The notes: generated by a model from the letters alone, not told the origin. A stretch of DNA of 64,000 nucleotides from Bradyrhizobium sp. CIAT3101 (GCF_029714945.1 NZ_CP121634.1:3183001-3247000); one strand, 5' to 3'. Shown: positions 24,661-34,826, numbered from the stretch's first letter. Numbers and translations are program-made.

Positions 24661-25803
24661 TCAATACGTCCGCGCCTTCTTGCAAGGCGCGTAGAACGTG
24701 CCGTTGCCGGCAACGACGCGCTCGAGGCATTGCCGGGGATCGGTGATCTCGCCGTCGACCTGAAAATAATAGGCCTGCGGTCCCAGGCTCAGGACGTAAT
24801 GTCCCGGCGGAAGCTCGAGCTCCACATCACTGGCGTGCAGCTCGTACATTTCGGCTTTCCCCGGAATCGGCGAGATCCGGAACGGGTAAGAGAAGTTGCG
24901 GATCACGCCGACGTCGTCTCCGCCACTCGTCGTCTTGCCTGCGGCGTCGGTCGAAAACTCCTTGACCTTCGCGACAAGGCGGACCTCGACGCGCTCGGGG
25001 ATCACATTTGCAATATCCCGGCGGAACACGATGAACTTGACGTGGCCGTTCGGCAGGTGCGGCCGATCGGGCTTCTTGAATTCCGGTGAAATCGCAATGC
25101 GCATGTCCGGCGCCATCACGCCGGTCGCGTTCAGCTCAGCCAGCGACTTGTCGTCGATCAAGGCATAGATGCCGTAATCGCTGGGAAGCACGCGCGTGGG
25201 TGGAGGCGGCGGAGAGGGCACCATTTCCGGCTTGGCCACCGTGATCGTCGTCTCGGGTTTTGGCGCGACCTGTGCGATCTCCGGCGTCTGCGACGACATC
25301 TGCCGGCGCAGCGCGGCGATCCGGTCTCGCTGCGAGACGATCACGACGGTTGCGCCAACGACGAGCAGGATGGCCGCCGTCCGCTTGATCACAGGCCAGA
25401 GCGGACCAGAGACCACTGGCAGCTTGCTGCGGGACTTGATCCCCGAAGGCAAAACCGTTGTATCGCCGGAGACCAGAAGAGTGCCTGCTTCGGTGACCCT
25501 GGATGACGTGAGTTGCTGCGGCGGCAAGCGCTCAAGCGGCGCCTGTTCGCGCGAAAACTTCTCGACCTCATCGATCGCGACCTCGAGGGCCTGCTTCATC
25601 TGCTCGATGTTTTTCGCGTCGGCGTAGGTGAACTGCTCCTGGAGCTTGTAGCGGGCGAGATCGTAGACCATCTGCCGCCGGGCTTCGGCGTCGTCTTTCA
25701 CCGTCTCGAGCATGCGCGAAATCACCAGCGCAAACTGCACCTGGTTTGCGGGCAAATCGGTCGGGTCCTGTTGACCGGGAAGCAGGTCCCTCGAGTCACT
25801 CAT
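24661..25803 (-). CDS. Hypothetical single-pass membrane protein
   Basis: I do not recognise this 380-residue protein. Residues ~25-85 form helices (QVQFALVISRMLETVKDDAEARRQ) on the cytoplasmic side; a transmembrane helix lies near residue 140 (PVIKRTAAILLVVGATVVIVS); a Pro-rich linker (PSPPPPPTRVLP) leads to a ~170-residue beta-rich periplasmic domain with YPFRISPIPGKAEMYELHASDVEL and two late cysteines (C358 region and C375 region). The tandem of an internal helix and a periplasmic beta domain suggests a sensor or anchor role, but this is a guess. It is convergent with the DUF2147 gene. Confidence 0.7.
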   Translation of the reverse strand: MSDSRDLLPGQQDPTDLPANQVQFALVISRMLETVKDDAEARRQMVYDLARYKLQEQFTYADAKNIEQMKQALEVAIDEVEKFSREQAPLERLPPQQLTSSRVTEAGTLLVSGDTTVLPSGIKSRSKLPVVSGPLWPVIKRTAAILLVVGATVVIVSQRDRIAALRRQMSSQTPEIAQVAPKPETTITVAKPEMVPSPPPPPTRVLPSDYGIYALIDDKSLAELNATGVMAPDMRIAISPEFKKPDRPHLPNGHVKFIVFRRDIANVIPERVEVRLVAKVKEFSTDAAGKTTSGGDDVGVIRNFSYPFRISPIPGKAEMYELHASDVELELPPGHYVLSLGPQAYYFQVDGEITDPRQCLERVVAGNGTFYAPCKKARTY

Positions 25804-26155
25804 AGCGCTGACGGTCCAAGGCCTGTCACGCCGATACCCAATTCTTCCATTCGAAACAGTCGGTTAAGCGGATGGCGGGCGCGTCCGCGCCCGCTTCGTA
25901 CACGTCCTGACACGACAAGGAAAGCCTCCGAAGTGAGGCGCGGCGGAGCGTCGGCACATCACACATGCAGGACGTGCAGTCGGATCGAGGAAGGCGGCCG
26001 CGCCAGTAGTTCCCCGGAATGCGCGGTGGCGCTGGATTTGCATAGCTATCGGCAAATCCGCCGGAGGAGCGAGTCGCCGCTGCCGTGCCTGTTCGAGGGC
26101 GCGAGCGACGTCGCCTGTTCCTCGCGGCGCCAACTTCGATCCGTGAGATGACGTT
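25804..26155. other. Non-coding interval (352 bp)
   Basis: This gap separates divergent genes, so it should contain both promoters. Open frames across it have no recognisable protein features. I see no strong hairpin, repeat or consensus promoter. Confidence 0.5.
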
Positions 26156-26512
26156 ATGAAACTCGCAAGACCGTGTGCGGCGACGTTGCTGGGACTGACA
26201 ATGCTGCTGGCGACATCGGCGTTGGCGCGTGACGACGGGCGCTATGCCAACTCGCCGTTAAAACCCTGGTTCGAGAGCCTGCGCAGCCAGTACGGACAGT
26301 GCTGTTCGGATGCCGACGGCTATGTCGTCGCCGATGTCGACTGGGAGTCCGACAAGGGACACTATCGTGTGCTTCTCGACGAGGAGTGGGTCGTCGTGCC
26401 CGACGGCGCTGTCATCACCGAGCCGAACAAGATCGGCCGCACCATGGTGTGGAAGCACTATATCGACGGCCACCCGCGCGTGCGCTGCTTCATGCCGGGC
26501 AGCATGACCTGA
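26156..26512 (+). CDS. Small exported hypothetical protein
   Basis: This 118-residue protein carries a signal peptide (MKLARPCAATLLGLTMLLATSALA, cleavage after ALA) and a mature domain of about 94 residues with a CC pair (YGQCCSDADGY) and a third cysteine (RVRCFMPG). The remaining sequence looks beta-rich (HYRVLLDEEWVVVPDGAVI). GAGATGACG precedes the ATG. I do not recognise a named family; similar small secreted proteins are common in Bradyrhizobium. A hairpin follows the stop. Confidence 0.75.
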   Translation: MKLARPCAATLLGLTMLLATSALARDDGRYANSPLKPWFESLRSQYGQCCSDADGYVVADVDWESDKGHYRVLLDEEWVVVPDGAVITEPNKIGRTMVWKHYIDGHPRVRCFMPGSMT

Positions 26513-26520
26513 AAATACCT

Positions 26521-26549
26521 GCGACGCCCGCATCAGATGCGGGCGTCGC
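26521..26549. terminator. Probable bidirectional terminator hairpin
   Basis: A perfect 13-bp stem (GCGACGCCCGCAT / ATGCGGGCGTCGC) with a 3-nt loop lies between the convergent genes ending at 26512 and 26564. There is no T-run on the plus side, so efficiency is uncertain. Confidence 0.6.
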
Positions 26550-26563
26550 ATAGGGCGAAAAGC

Positions 26564-26833
26564 TTAGCGCGCCTCGCTGTCGGAGCTCACGCTGGCGAGC
26601 CGCTTGACGCGCGGCGACAGCACCGACATCTGCGCGGGCGAGGCCGGCATGCCGGCGACGATCATCGCGGGCGCAGTCGATTGCTCCTCGACGCCGGCGC
26701 CGCCGAGCACCTGAACCTGCACCGTCGAGATCGGAAACGACTTCGCCTCGTAAGAGGGGAGCTCGCCGGCAAATGCGCTGGCTGTGCTTGCAATCATTGC
26801 GCCGGCAACGGCAATCATCGAGAGAATACGCAT
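26564..26833 (-). CDS. Small exported hypothetical protein (89 aa)
   Basis: The protein starts MRILSMIAVAGAMIASTASAFA, a clean signal peptide cleaved after AFA, then a ~66-residue mature chain with no cysteine and no known motif (GELPSYEAKSFPISTVQVQV near its start). The ATG at 26833 has GGAGA about 7 nt upstream; the frame continues upstream to 26911, but that extension lacks signal-peptide character. Function unknown. Confidence 0.7.
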   Translation of the reverse strand: MRILSMIAVAGAMIASTASAFAGELPSYEAKSFPISTVQVQVLGGAGVEEQSTAPAMIVAGMPASPAQMSVLSPRVKRLASVSSDSEAR

Positions 26834-27024
26834 TTCAAAATCTCCGTTGAAGATATCAATCGGAGGTTTGGTCGCGGCAGTGCCGCAGCAGGTTCGCTTG
26901 TGTGCGAACATTCGTCTTCCGCGGGCGGGTCAATTTGGTTGCGTGCGACGGCAGGACGAAACGAGGAAGAAATTTTCCGCGCCAATGTTTCAGCAAGGTT
27001 TCGCGACAGACGGACGATCGTGCT

Positions 27025-28231
27025 TTACGCGCCGAGTTTGGTTTCTCGCACCACCGCGTCGGCGCGGCGGCGCAAATCCGGATTGAGCGCGAGCCCGAGA
27101 CCGGGGGCCGTCGGTGCCGATACGATGCCGTTGGTCACGACGGGCAGCGCCGTGACGAGGTCGCGATACCAGGTCGACAGCGTCGCGCGCACGACCTCCT
27201 GGAAGATCGCCGTCGGCGCATGCAGCGCCAGATGCAGCCCCGCCATCAGCGCCACGGGTCCGGTGCAGTCATGCGGCGCAAGCGGCTTGTTGTAGGCCTC
27301 GCTCAACGCCGCGATCTTGCGCGCCTCGCTCAGGCCGCCGCACCAGGCGATGTCGAGCATCACGACGTCGACCGCATCGGCCGCGAGCAGATTGCGGAAG
27401 CTCGCCGCACCCGCCAGCGTCTCGCTGCCGCAGATCGGTGTCTTCACGCGCCGCCTGAGATCGGCAAGGCCCTGCACGTCGTCCATCTTGTTGAGGGGAT
27501 CCTCGACCCAGAACACGCCGTAATCTTCGAGCGCGCGGCAGATGCGTTCGGCGGTGTGCATGCCCCACAGGCTGTGCAGCTCGCACATGATCTCGATGCG
27601 ATCGCCGACGGCGTCGCGGATCTTGCGGAACGGCTCCAGTCCGGTTTTGAGATCTGTCAGCGAGATCGCATGACCGCCATTCGCGGCAAACGGATCGAAC
27701 GGCCAGATCTTCATGGCGCCGTAGCCTTCGCTCAGAAGGCTTTCGGCAAGCGTCCCGGGCATCGCGCATGAAGGCGATCTGATCGTCGTAGGGGCCGAGC
27801 GCGGCATCGTCCGCGCCGATCTCGCGGCGCTTCGAGCTTTTCGTGTTGTAGGCATAGCCGGCGCAGGTGTTGTAGGCGCGGATCTCGAGCCGGCTGGCGC
27901 CGCCGAGAGCCTCGTGCACGGGAATGCCGTGACGCTGGCCCTTGAGGTCCCACAGCGCGATGTCGATGGCGCTGGCCGCGCGCACCTCGGCGCTGACGCT
28001 GTGAAAGCCGAGATAGGGCGTCAGCAACTGGCGCGAGATCGCCTCGATGCGGCGGGAGTCCTGGCCGAGCACCAGCGGCGCCGCGAGTTCGTGCACGGCC
28101 GCCTCGACCGCTTGCGCGCCGCGAAAGCTTTCGCCGAGGCCGGTCAGTCCCTCGTCGGTTTCGATCTCGACCCAGATCAGGTTCGGCCGCTCGTCGATGC
28201 GGATCGTGCGCAGGGTCGTGACGCGGGACAT
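27025..28231 (-). pseudogene. Mandelate racemase/muconate lactonizing enzyme family, frameshifted
   Basis: Two overlapping reading frames together encode one enolase-superfamily enzyme of about 401 residues. The first (from ATG 28231) runs from MSRVTTLRTIRIDERPN to YDDQIAFMRDA; the second resumes at GTLAESLLSEGYGAMKIW and carries the barrel and active-site regions (CELHSLWGMHTAERICRAL, WVEDPL, ICGSETLAG, LAPHDCTGP) to 27025. The total, 1207 nt, is one base too long; the extra base lies in the CCCGGG run at about 27754-27759. The family includes acid-sugar dehydratases, and the position at the end of the hexarate cluster suggests such a role. The shift may be a genuine lesion or a sequence error; both halves look otherwise intact. 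Confidence 0.8.
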
Positions 28232-28235
28232 CGAG

Positions 28236-28257
28236 GTCCTCTTGGAGTCCTCTTGGA
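28236..28257 (-). repeat. Tandem 11-bp duplication over the ribosome-binding site
   Basis: The plus-strand 11-mer GTCCTCTTGGA occurs twice head to tail directly before the start of the frameshifted MR/MLE gene. On the coding strand this gives two AGAGGA Shine-Dalgarno-like motifs, the nearer about 6 nt from the ATG. Confidence 0.7.
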
Positions 28258-28271
28258 CGAGTTGCCGGCGC

Positions 28272-29813
28272 TCAGGTCACCGGTGCCGGATTGAACAGCG
28301 TGAGGTCGTTGTGAATGCCCCAGCGATCCGACCACGGCTTGGTACGGCCGGAGGCGACGTCGAGGATCAGGCGGAACAGGTCCCAGCCGGTTTCCTCGAT
28401 CGTCTTCTCGCCGGTCGCGATGCCGCCCGCGTCGAAATCGATCAGGTCCTTCCAGCGTCGCGCCAGCTCGGTGCGGGTCGCGACCTTGATCACGGGCGCC
28501 GCCGCGAGGCCGTAAGGCGTGCCGCGGCCGGTGGTGAACACCTGCAAGGTCATGCCGGAGGCAAGCTGGAGCGTGCCGCAGATGAAGTCGGAAGCCGGCG
28601 TTGCCGCGAACAGCATGCCCTTCTGCGTCGCCTTCTGGCCGGGCGAGAGCACGCCGGTGATGGCTGACGAGCCGGACTTGACGATCGAGCCCAATGATTT
28701 TTCGACGATGTTGGCGAGGCCGCCCTTCTTGTTACCGGGGGTGGTGTTGGCGCTGCGATCGGCACCGCCGCGCGCCAGATAGGAATCGTACCAGGCCATC
28801 TCACGCACCAGCGCGCGGCCGACGTCCTCGTTGATGGCGCGGCGGGTGAGAAGCTGGATGGCGTCGCGCACCTCGGTGACTTCCGAGAACATCACGGTGG
28901 CGCCTGCGCGCACCAGGAGATCGGCGGCGAAGCCGAGGGCGGGGTTCGCCGTGACGCCGGAGAATGCGTCACTGCCGCCGCATTGCAGGCCGATCACGAG
29001 ATCGGCAGCCGGGCAGGTCTCGCGGGTACGCTTGTTGAGGATCTTCAGGCGGGCTTCCGCTTGCGTCATTATCGCATCGACGATCGCGCCAAAGCCGTCG
29101 AAGGCTTCGTCCTGCATGCGCACGATGGCGTCGCTGATGCCTTCGGGCACCAGCCGCTCGGGCGCAAGCTTCTCGCAGCCGAGACTGATGACCAGGATCT
29201 CGCCGCCGAAATTCGGGTTGAGCGCGAGGTTCTGCAGCGTGCGGATCGGCACCACCGCATCGGGCGCTGTGATAGCAACGCCGCAGCCATAAGCGTGTGT
29301 CAGCGGCACGACGTCATCGACGTTCGGGTATTTCGGCAACAGCTCGGCGCGGATGCGCTTCACCGCATATTCCATCGTGCCCTTGACGCATTGCACGGAG
29401 GAGGAGATGCCGAGGATGTTCTTGGTGCCGACCGAGCCGTCGGGATTACGAAAGCCTTCGAAGGTGAAGCCTTCGAGCGGCGGCAGCGGCGCAGGCACGG
29501 CGGTGGAAATTTCGAGCTTGTCGAGGGCAGGGGCCTCCGGCATGCGGATGCGCGCCTCATCCACCCATTCGCCGGCCAGGATCGGCGAGAGCGCGTAGCC
29601 GATCACCTCGCCATAGCGGATGATCGGCGCGCCTTCGGCGATGTCGGCCAGCGCCGTCTTGTGTCCCTGCGGGACGAAGGCGCGCAGCGTCAGTCCGCAG
29701 GCGAAGCGAGAGCCGGCGGGAAGCCCGAAATCATTCACGACGATCGCGACGTTGTCGCGCGCGTTGAGCTTGATGTAGCGGGGCTGTTCTTTTGCTGCGA
29801 CGTCCTGATCCAT
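28272..29813 (-). CDS. garD: Galactarate dehydratase
   Basis: This 513-residue enzyme of the UxaA/GarD family dehydrates galactarate to 5-dehydro-4-deoxyglucarate, the same intermediate as GudD makes. It matches E. coli GarD in length and, as I recall that sequence, in many blocks: the N-terminal [83 protein letters not shown] and FNPAPVT at the end. Cysteines in GLQCGGSD and YGCGV are probable metal ligands. ATG 29813 (MDQDVAAK) is chosen over 29876 because GAGG lies about 9 nt upstream. Downstream after 40 nt is the frameshifted MR/MLE gene. Confidence 0.93.
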   Translation of the reverse strand: MDQDVAAKEQPRYIKLNARDNVAIVVNDFGLPAGSRFACGLTLRAFVPQGHKTALADIAEGAPIIRYGEVIGYALSPILAGEWVDEARIRMPEAPALDKLEISTAVPAPLPPLEGFTFEGFRNPDGSVGTKNILGISSSVQCVKGTMEYAVKRIRAELLPKYPNVDDVVPLTHAYGCGVAITAPDAVVPIRTLQNLALNPNFGGEILVISLGCEKLAPERLVPEGISDAIVRMQDEAFDGFGAIVDAIMTQAEARLKILNKRTRETCPAADLVIGLQCGGSDAFSGVTANPALGFAADLLVRAGATVMFSEVTEVRDAIQLLTRRAINEDVGRALVREMAWYDSYLARGGADRSANTTPGNKKGGLANIVEKSLGSIVKSGSSAITGVLSPGQKATQKGMLFAATPASDFICGTLQLASGMTLQVFTTGRGTPYGLAAAPVIKVATRTELARRWKDLIDFDAGGIATGEKTIEETGWDLFRLILDVASGRTKPWSDRWGIHNDLTLFNPAPVT

Positions 29814-29836
29814 CTGCTGTACCTCAGAAACTGAAG

Positions 29837-29928
29837 TCGTAGGGTGGGCAAAGGCGCAATGCGCCGTGCCCACCATGCTTCATACCGAACGTAAGCCGTG
29901 GGCACGCTTCGCTTTGCCCACCCTACGA
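29837..29928. repeat. Palindromic intergenic repeat in the hexarate cluster
   Basis: Perfect 17-bp terminal arms (TCGTAGGGTGGGCAAAG at 29837-29853, its complement at 29912-29928) enclose inner copies of GTGGGCA/TGCCCAC. It fills the gap between the semialdehyde dehydrogenase and garD genes and resembles a dispersed element frequent in Bradyrhizobium. In mRNA it would form a long stem that could protect or attenuate the operon transcript. Confidence 0.75.
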
Positions 29929-29942
29929 TGTCTTCCTTGTGG

Positions 29943-31391
29943 TTAGCCGGGATAGGTATAGGCCGTCTTCACCGTTGTGTAGAACTCGCGCGCATAGGAG
30001 CCCTGCTCGCGGGCACCGTAGCTCGAGCCCTTCCGGCCGCCGAACGGCACGTGATAGTCGACGCCGGCGGTCGGCAGATTGACCATCACCATGCCGGACT
30101 CGCTGTTGCGCTTGTAGTGCGAGGCGTATTTCAGGCTGGTGGTGCAGATGCCGGAGGCGAGGCCGAACTCGGTGTCGTTGGAGATCGCCAGCGCCTCGTC
30201 GTAGTTCTTGGCGCGGATGACGGCCGCAACGGGCCCGAAGATCTCTTCACGCGCGATGCGCATGTTGTTGTTGGCTTCGGTGAACAGCGCCGGCGCGAGA
30301 TAGTGGCCGGGCGTCTCGCGCTTGAGCAGCTCGCCGCCGAAGGCGAGCTTGGCGCCTTCGTCCTGGCCGATCTTGATATAGCGGAGGTCCTGGTCGAGCT
30401 GGCTCTGGTCGACCACCGGGCCGATATGGACGCCGGCCTTGAGCGCGTCGTCGACCGACAGGCTGTTCAGGCGCTCGGCCACCGCCGCGACGAAGCGGTC
30501 ATGGATGCCTTCGGTGACGATCAGGCGGGACGACGCCGTGCAGCGCTGGCCGGTCGAGAAATAGGCGCCGTTGACGGCGACCTCGACGGCGGTCTTGAGA
30601 TCGGCGTCGTCGAGCACGACCAGCGGGTTCTTGCCGCCCATCTCGAGCTGGAACTTCTTCATCGGGTTCGAGAGCACGCAGGCCTGCGCGATCTTGCGGC
30701 CGGTCTGCACCGAGCCGGTGAAGGAGATCGCCGCCACGTCAGGGTGGTCGAGCAGGGTCTGGCCGACCACGGAGCCGGAGCCGACCACGAGGTTGAAGAC
30801 GCCTGCCGGAATGCCGGAGCGCGTGATGATCTCGGACAGCGCATGCGCCGAGCCGGGCACCAGTTCGGCCGGCTTGAACACCACCGTGTTGCCGTAGCAG
30901 AGCGCGGGCGCGATCTTCCAGGCCGGGATCGCGATCGGGAAATTCCAGGGCGTGATCATGCCGACGACGCCGACGGGCTCGCGGGTGAGCTCGACGTCGA
31001 GGCCGGGACGCACCGAGGCGCCCTTTTCGCCGATCAGGCGCAGCGCCTCTCCGGCGAAGAACGCAAAGATCTGGCCGGCGCGGGCGACCTCGCCGATACC
31101 CTCGGGGAGCGTCTTGCCTTCCTCGCGGGCAAGCAGACGGCCGAGCTCTTCCTTGCGGGCGAGGATCTCGAGAGAAATCTTGTTCAGCGCGTCGTAGCGC
31201 ACCTGAGGCGTCGACTGGGCCCAGGCGGGGAAGGCGGCTTTCGCGGCCGCGATCGCCTTCTCGGTCTGCGCCTTGTCGGCCTTGGCGTATTCGCCGACCA
31301 GATCGTTGGTGTTGGAGGGGTTGATGTTCTTGGTGACGCCGGAGCCGTCGACCCATTCACCGCCGATGAAGTTCTTCAGGATCGCAGTCAT
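29943..31391 (-). CDS. 2-oxoglutarate semialdehyde (2,5-dioxopentanoate) dehydrogenase
   Basis: This 482-residue NAD(P)-dependent aldehyde dehydrogenase oxidises 2-oxoglutarate semialdehyde to 2-oxoglutarate, the last step of hexarate breakdown. Catalytic features are ITPWNFPIAIPAWKIAPAL for cofactor binding, ISFTGSVQTGR, the general-base Glu in LEMGGKNP, and the nucleophilic Cys in STGQRCTASSR. The start at 31391 (MTAILKNF) has an excellent GGAGGAACGAG site; the track upstream of it overlaps gudD. Context between gudD, the KDG dehydratase and garD gives the substrate assignment. Confidence 0.9.
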   Translation of the reverse strand: MTAILKNFIGGEWVDGSGVTKNINPSNTNDLVGEYAKADKAQTEKAIAAAKAAFPAWAQSTPQVRYDALNKISLEILARKEELGRLLAREEGKTLPEGIGEVARAGQIFAFFAGEALRLIGEKGASVRPGLDVELTREPVGVVGMITPWNFPIAIPAWKIAPALCYGNTVVFKPAELVPGSAHALSEIITRSGIPAGVFNLVVGSGSVVGQTLLDHPDVAAISFTGSVQTGRKIAQACVLSNPMKKFQLEMGGKNPLVVLDDADLKTAVEVAVNGAYFSTGQRCTASSRLIVTEGIHDRFVAAVAERLNSLSVDDALKAGVHIGPVVDQSQLDQDLRYIKIGQDEGAKLAFGGELLKRETPGHYLAPALFTEANNNMRIAREEIFGPVAAVIRAKNYDEALAISNDTEFGLASGICTTSLKYASHYKRNSESGMVMVNLPTAGVDYHVPFGGRKGSSYGAREQGSYAREFYTTVKTAYTYPG

Positions 31392-31414
31392 CTCGTTCCT
31401 CCAGGGAAAGTTTT

Positions 31415-32752
31415 CTAACGCACGAGGCAAGGACGCTTGTCGTCGAAGGTCCAGCCGGGGATCAGGTCCTGCATGGCCATAGCGTCATCTCGGGCGCCGA
31501 GTCCATGCTGCTTGTAAAGTTCATGTGCGGCCTCGATGGCCGCACGGTCAATCTCGATGCCGAGGCCTGGGCGATCCGGGACCGTGATCTTGCCGCCCTT
31601 GATCTGCAGCGGCTCCTTGGTGAGCGCCTGGCCATCCTGCCAGATCCAGTGGGTGTCGATCGCGGTGACCTTGCCGGGGGCCGCGGCGCCGACATGGGTG
31701 AACATCGCGAGCGAAATGTCAAAATGGTTGTTGGAGTGCGAGCCCCAGGTCAGGCCATTGTCACGGCAGGTCTGGGCGACGCGCACCGAGCCCTGCATGG
31801 TCCAGAAATGGGGGTCGGCGAGCGGAATGTCCACCGCACCCAGGCGCAGCGCGTGGCTAAGCTGGCGCCAGTCGGTCGCGATCATATTGGTTGCGGTCGG
31901 CAAGCCCGTGGCGCGGCGGAACTCGGCCATGATCTCGCGGCCGGAGAAGCCGGCCTCGGCGCCGCAGGGATCCTCGGCATAGGCGAGGATGCCGTGCATG
32001 TTCTTGCAGAGGCCGATGGCCTCGTCGAGCGACCAGGCGCCGTTCGGATCGAGCGTAACGCGCGCATCGGGAAAGCGCTTTGCGATCGCCGTGACAGCCT
32101 CGATCTCCTGCTCGCCGCGGAGCACGCCGCCTTTCAGCTTGAAGTCGGCGAAGCCGTAATGGTCCTGGGTGGCTTCCGCGAGCCGCACCACCGTCCCAGG
32201 TGTCATCGCTTCCTGATGGCGGAGGTTGAACCAGTCGGGCTTGCCGGTCTCGCCCTGGACGTAGTCGAGCTTGCTCTTGCGCCGGTCGCCGACGAAGAAG
32301 AGGTAGCCGAGCGTCTCGACGCTCTTGCGCTGCTGGCCTTCGCCGAGCAGCGCCGCGACAGGAAGATTGAGGTGCTGGCCGAGCAGGTCGAGCAGGGCGG
32401 ATTCGATCGCCGTGACCGCATGAATCATCACGCGAAGGTCAAACGTCTGCTTGCCGCGGCCGCCGGCGTCGCGGTCGGCGAAGGTGGTGCGGATGTCGGC
32501 GAGGATGTTGTTCATCGCGCCGACGGTCTTGCCGATCACGAGATCGCGGGCGTCCTGGAGCGTCTGCCAGATCTTCTGTCCGCCCGGCACCTCGCCGACG
32601 CCGGTGTGACCGGCATTGTCGGTGAGGATGACGATGTTGCGGGTGAAGAACGGCGCATGCGCGCCGCTCAGATTGAGGAGCATGCTGTCGCGGCCCGCGA
32701 CCGGGATCACCTGCATCGTTGTGACGATTGGTGCGCCGGAAACTTCGACCAT
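31415..32752 (-). CDS. gudD: Glucarate dehydratase
   Basis: This 445-residue enolase-superfamily enzyme converts D-glucarate to 5-dehydro-4-deoxyglucarate. Its length equals that of E. coli GudD, and the typical blocks are present: [17 protein letters not shown] at the N-terminus, DFKLKGGV (KxK base), [11 protein letters not shown] and AYAEDPCG (metal ligands), [14 protein letters not shown] with the catalytic His, and [10 protein letters not shown]. An AAGGAGGAGCGTGC site precedes the ATG. It is 27 nt downstream of the KDG dehydratase gene and 23 nt upstream of the dehydrogenase gene. Confidence 0.95.
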   Translation of the reverse strand: MVEVSGAPIVTTMQVIPVAGRDSMLLNLSGAHAPFFTRNIVILTDNAGHTGVGEVPGGQKIWQTLQDARDLVIGKTVGAMNNILADIRTTFADRDAGGRGKQTFDLRVMIHAVTAIESALLDLLGQHLNLPVAALLGEGQQRKSVETLGYLFFVGDRRKSKLDYVQGETGKPDWFNLRHQEAMTPGTVVRLAEATQDHYGFADFKLKGGVLRGEQEIEAVTAIAKRFPDARVTLDPNGAWSLDEAIGLCKNMHGILAYAEDPCGAEAGFSGREIMAEFRRATGLPTATNMIATDWRQLSHALRLGAVDIPLADPHFWTMQGSVRVAQTCRDNGLTWGSHSNNHFDISLAMFTHVGAAAPGKVTAIDTHWIWQDGQALTKEPLQIKGGKITVPDRPGLGIEIDRAAIEAAHELYKQHGLGARDDAMAMQDLIPGWTFDDKRPCLVR

Positions 32753-32779
32753 TGCACGCTCCTCCTTGTTGTGTTGTTT

Positions 32780-33724
32780 TTATTCTGCCGCCTGTTGTGT
32801 CGATCCTGCGGCGGGCAGATTCTTCACCAGCGCGGTCAGTTCCGCAATCTCCTGCTCGGTGAGATCGGTCAGCGGCGGCCGGACCGGGCCGGAATCGCGG
32901 CCGATCACCTTCATGCCGGCCTTGATGATCGAGACCGCATAACCCTTCTTGCGGTTGCGGATCGCGATCAGCGGCAGGATGAAATCCTTCAGGCCGGCGT
33001 GGATGGTCGCGTGGTCACGCTTGCGCACCGCGGCGTAGAAATTGGTGGCGAATTCCGGCACGAAGTTGAACACGGCCGAGGAATAGGTCGTCACGCCCAT
33101 GTCGAGATAGGGCAGCGCGAACGTCTCGGCGGTCGGCAGGCCACCGACATAGGTCAGGCGGTCGCCGAGCTTGGTGTAGACGCGGGTCATCAGTTCGATG
33201 TCGCCGATGCCGTCCTTGTAGCCGACGAGGTTCGGGCAGCGCTCGGCGAGGCGGGCGACCGTGTCGGGCTGGAGGATGGCGTTGTCGCGGTTGTAGACGA
33301 TGACGCCGATCTTGACGGCGGCGCAGACGGCCTCGACGTGAGCGGCAAGGCCTTCCTGTTCGGAATGGGTGAGGTAGGGCGGCAGCAGCAGCAGGCCGTC
33401 AGCGCCGGCCTTCTCGGCGCCAACAGCGATCTCGCGGGCGATCGCCGTGCCGTAGCCGGTGCCGGCGAGCACGGGCACGCGGCCCTTGGTCTCCTCGACG
33501 GCGACCTTGACCACCTGCGGAACTTCGGTCGGGGTCAGCGAAAAGAACTCGCCGGTGCCGCCGGCGGCGAACAGACCCGCGACATCATAGCCGCACAGCC
33601 AATCCATGTTGGCGCGGTAGGTCGCCTCGTCGAAGGAATAGTCCGCCTTGAACGGCGTGACGGGGAAGGACAGGAGGCCGGATCCGATCTTCTGGGCCAT
33701 TTCCTGCGGGGTCATCTTGCTCAT
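32780..33724 (-). CDS. kdgD: 5-dehydro-4-deoxyglucarate dehydratase (decarboxylating)
   Basis: This 314-residue DapA-superfamily enzyme dehydrates and decarboxylates 5-dehydro-4-deoxyglucarate to 2-oxoglutarate semialdehyde. Hallmarks are LLSFPVTPF at the N-terminus, [16 protein letters not shown] for substrate carboxylate binding, the Tyr in VIVYNRDN, and the Schiff-base Lys in [19 protein letters not shown] precedes the ATG at 33724. It is the first structural gene after the LysR regulator, so the operon promoter probably lies in 33725-33852. Confidence 0.92.
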   Translation of the reverse strand: MSKMTPQEMAQKIGSGLLSFPVTPFKADYSFDEATYRANMDWLCGYDVAGLFAAGGTGEFFSLTPTEVPQVVKVAVEETKGRVPVLAGTGYGTAIAREIAVGAEKAGADGLLLLPPYLTHSEQEGLAAHVEAVCAAVKIGVIVYNRDNAILQPDTVARLAERCPNLVGYKDGIGDIELMTRVYTKLGDRLTYVGGLPTAETFALPYLDMGVTTYSSAVFNFVPEFATNFYAAVRKRDHATIHAGLKDFILPLIAIRNRKKGYAVSIIKAGMKVIGRDSGPVRPPLTDLTEQEIAELTALVKNLPAAGSTQQAAE

Positions 33725-33852
33725 GGGCGCTGCTCCCTGCTCTCGTGTTTATCGGGGACGCAACCTGAGGCGCGCGTCCATGCGCAGCTGTTTAGGCAAC
33801 CGTTCGATGCGCGTCCAAGCCAAAGCCTATATCGACCGATGCGGATTGAGCA

Positions 33853-34758
33853 TCAATCTTCCACCACCTCGGCGGAGGATAGTTCGCTGGCGATTTTGAC
33901 CAGCGCGGACAGCAGCGGATTCTCGTCGTCGCGGCGCCAGACCATGAAGAGCTCGACCGGAACGCGGTTGCGTAGCTTCAGGGGGCGCAGCCGAACGTCG
34001 GAGATTTTCAGGCCGGCGGCCGCGGCCGGCACGATGGCGAGGCCAAGGCCGGCGCGCACCATCGCCAGGATCGAGTGGATCTGGCTCAGATGCTGGACGT
34101 AGCGCGGCAGGATGTCGGCGCGGGTGAACAGCGCCACCAGGAGATCGTGGAAGTAGCGGCTCTCATAGGGCGAATACATCACGAAGGGCTGGTCGTCGAA
34201 ATCCTTGATGGTGATGCTGTCGGCATTGGCCAGCGGATGCTTTTTCGGGATCGCGGCGAGCAGGGGCTCGGCGACGACGCGGCGGCTGGTCAGTTCGGGC
34301 CGCGCGATCGGCGGCCGCAGCAGGCCGGCATCGATCTGGCCCGAGGTCAGCGCCTCGAACTGATCGCCCGAGACCATCTCCTTCAGCGAGAAATCGACCT
34401 CCGGGAGCTTGGCGCGGCAGGCCGCGACCAGCTCGGGCAGGAAGCCGTAAGCGGCTGCAGCCGTAAAGCCGATCTTCAGCGAGCCGGTCTTGCCGAGCGC
34501 GATGCGGCGGGCGACCTGCGAGGCGCTCTCCGCGAGCTTCAGGATGCGACGGGCCTCGGGCAGGAAGCTGCGCCCGGCCGGCGTCAGGCGCACCGAGCGG
34601 CTGGTGCGCTCCAGCAGCGGTGCGTCGATGATGTGCTCCAGCACCTGGATCTGCCGGGACAGCGGCGGCTGGGTCATGTTCAGCCGCGCGGCGGCGCGGC
34701 CGAAGTGCAGTTCCTCCGCCACCGTGACGAAACAGCGGAGCTGGTTGAGGTCGAACAT
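33853..34758 (-). CDS. LysR-family transcriptional regulator of the hexarate cluster
   Basis: This 301-residue regulator has an N-terminal winged helix-turn-helix (MFDLNQLRCFVTVAEELHFGRAAARLNMTQPPLSRQIQVLE) and a C-terminal substrate-binding domain (LKIGFTAAAAYGFLPELV onward) that would sense a pathway acid. The start at 34758 is preferred to 34806, since the extension is not LysR-like. It is transcribed in the same direction as the catabolic genes and sits between transporter and enzymes, so it most likely controls them; the ligand is probably glucarate, galactarate or their keto product. Confidence 0.9.
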   Translation of the reverse strand: MFDLNQLRCFVTVAEELHFGRAAARLNMTQPPLSRQIQVLEHIIDAPLLERTSRSVRLTPAGRSFLPEARRILKLAESASQVARRIALGKTGSLKIGFTAAAAYGFLPELVAACRAKLPEVDFSLKEMVSGDQFEALTSGQIDAGLLRPPIARPELTSRRVVAEPLLAAIPKKHPLANADSITIKDFDDQPFVMYSPYESRYFHDLLVALFTRADILPRYVQHLSQIHSILAMVRAGLGLAIVPAAAAGLKISDVRLRPLKLRNRVPVELFMVWRRDDENPLLSALVKIASELSSAEVVED

Positions 34759-34826
34759 CGATACATGCCTTAGATGAATAAGGCGTTTCCCCGGCACTTC
34801 TAGCATCGATCATCCCCAAAACAAAG

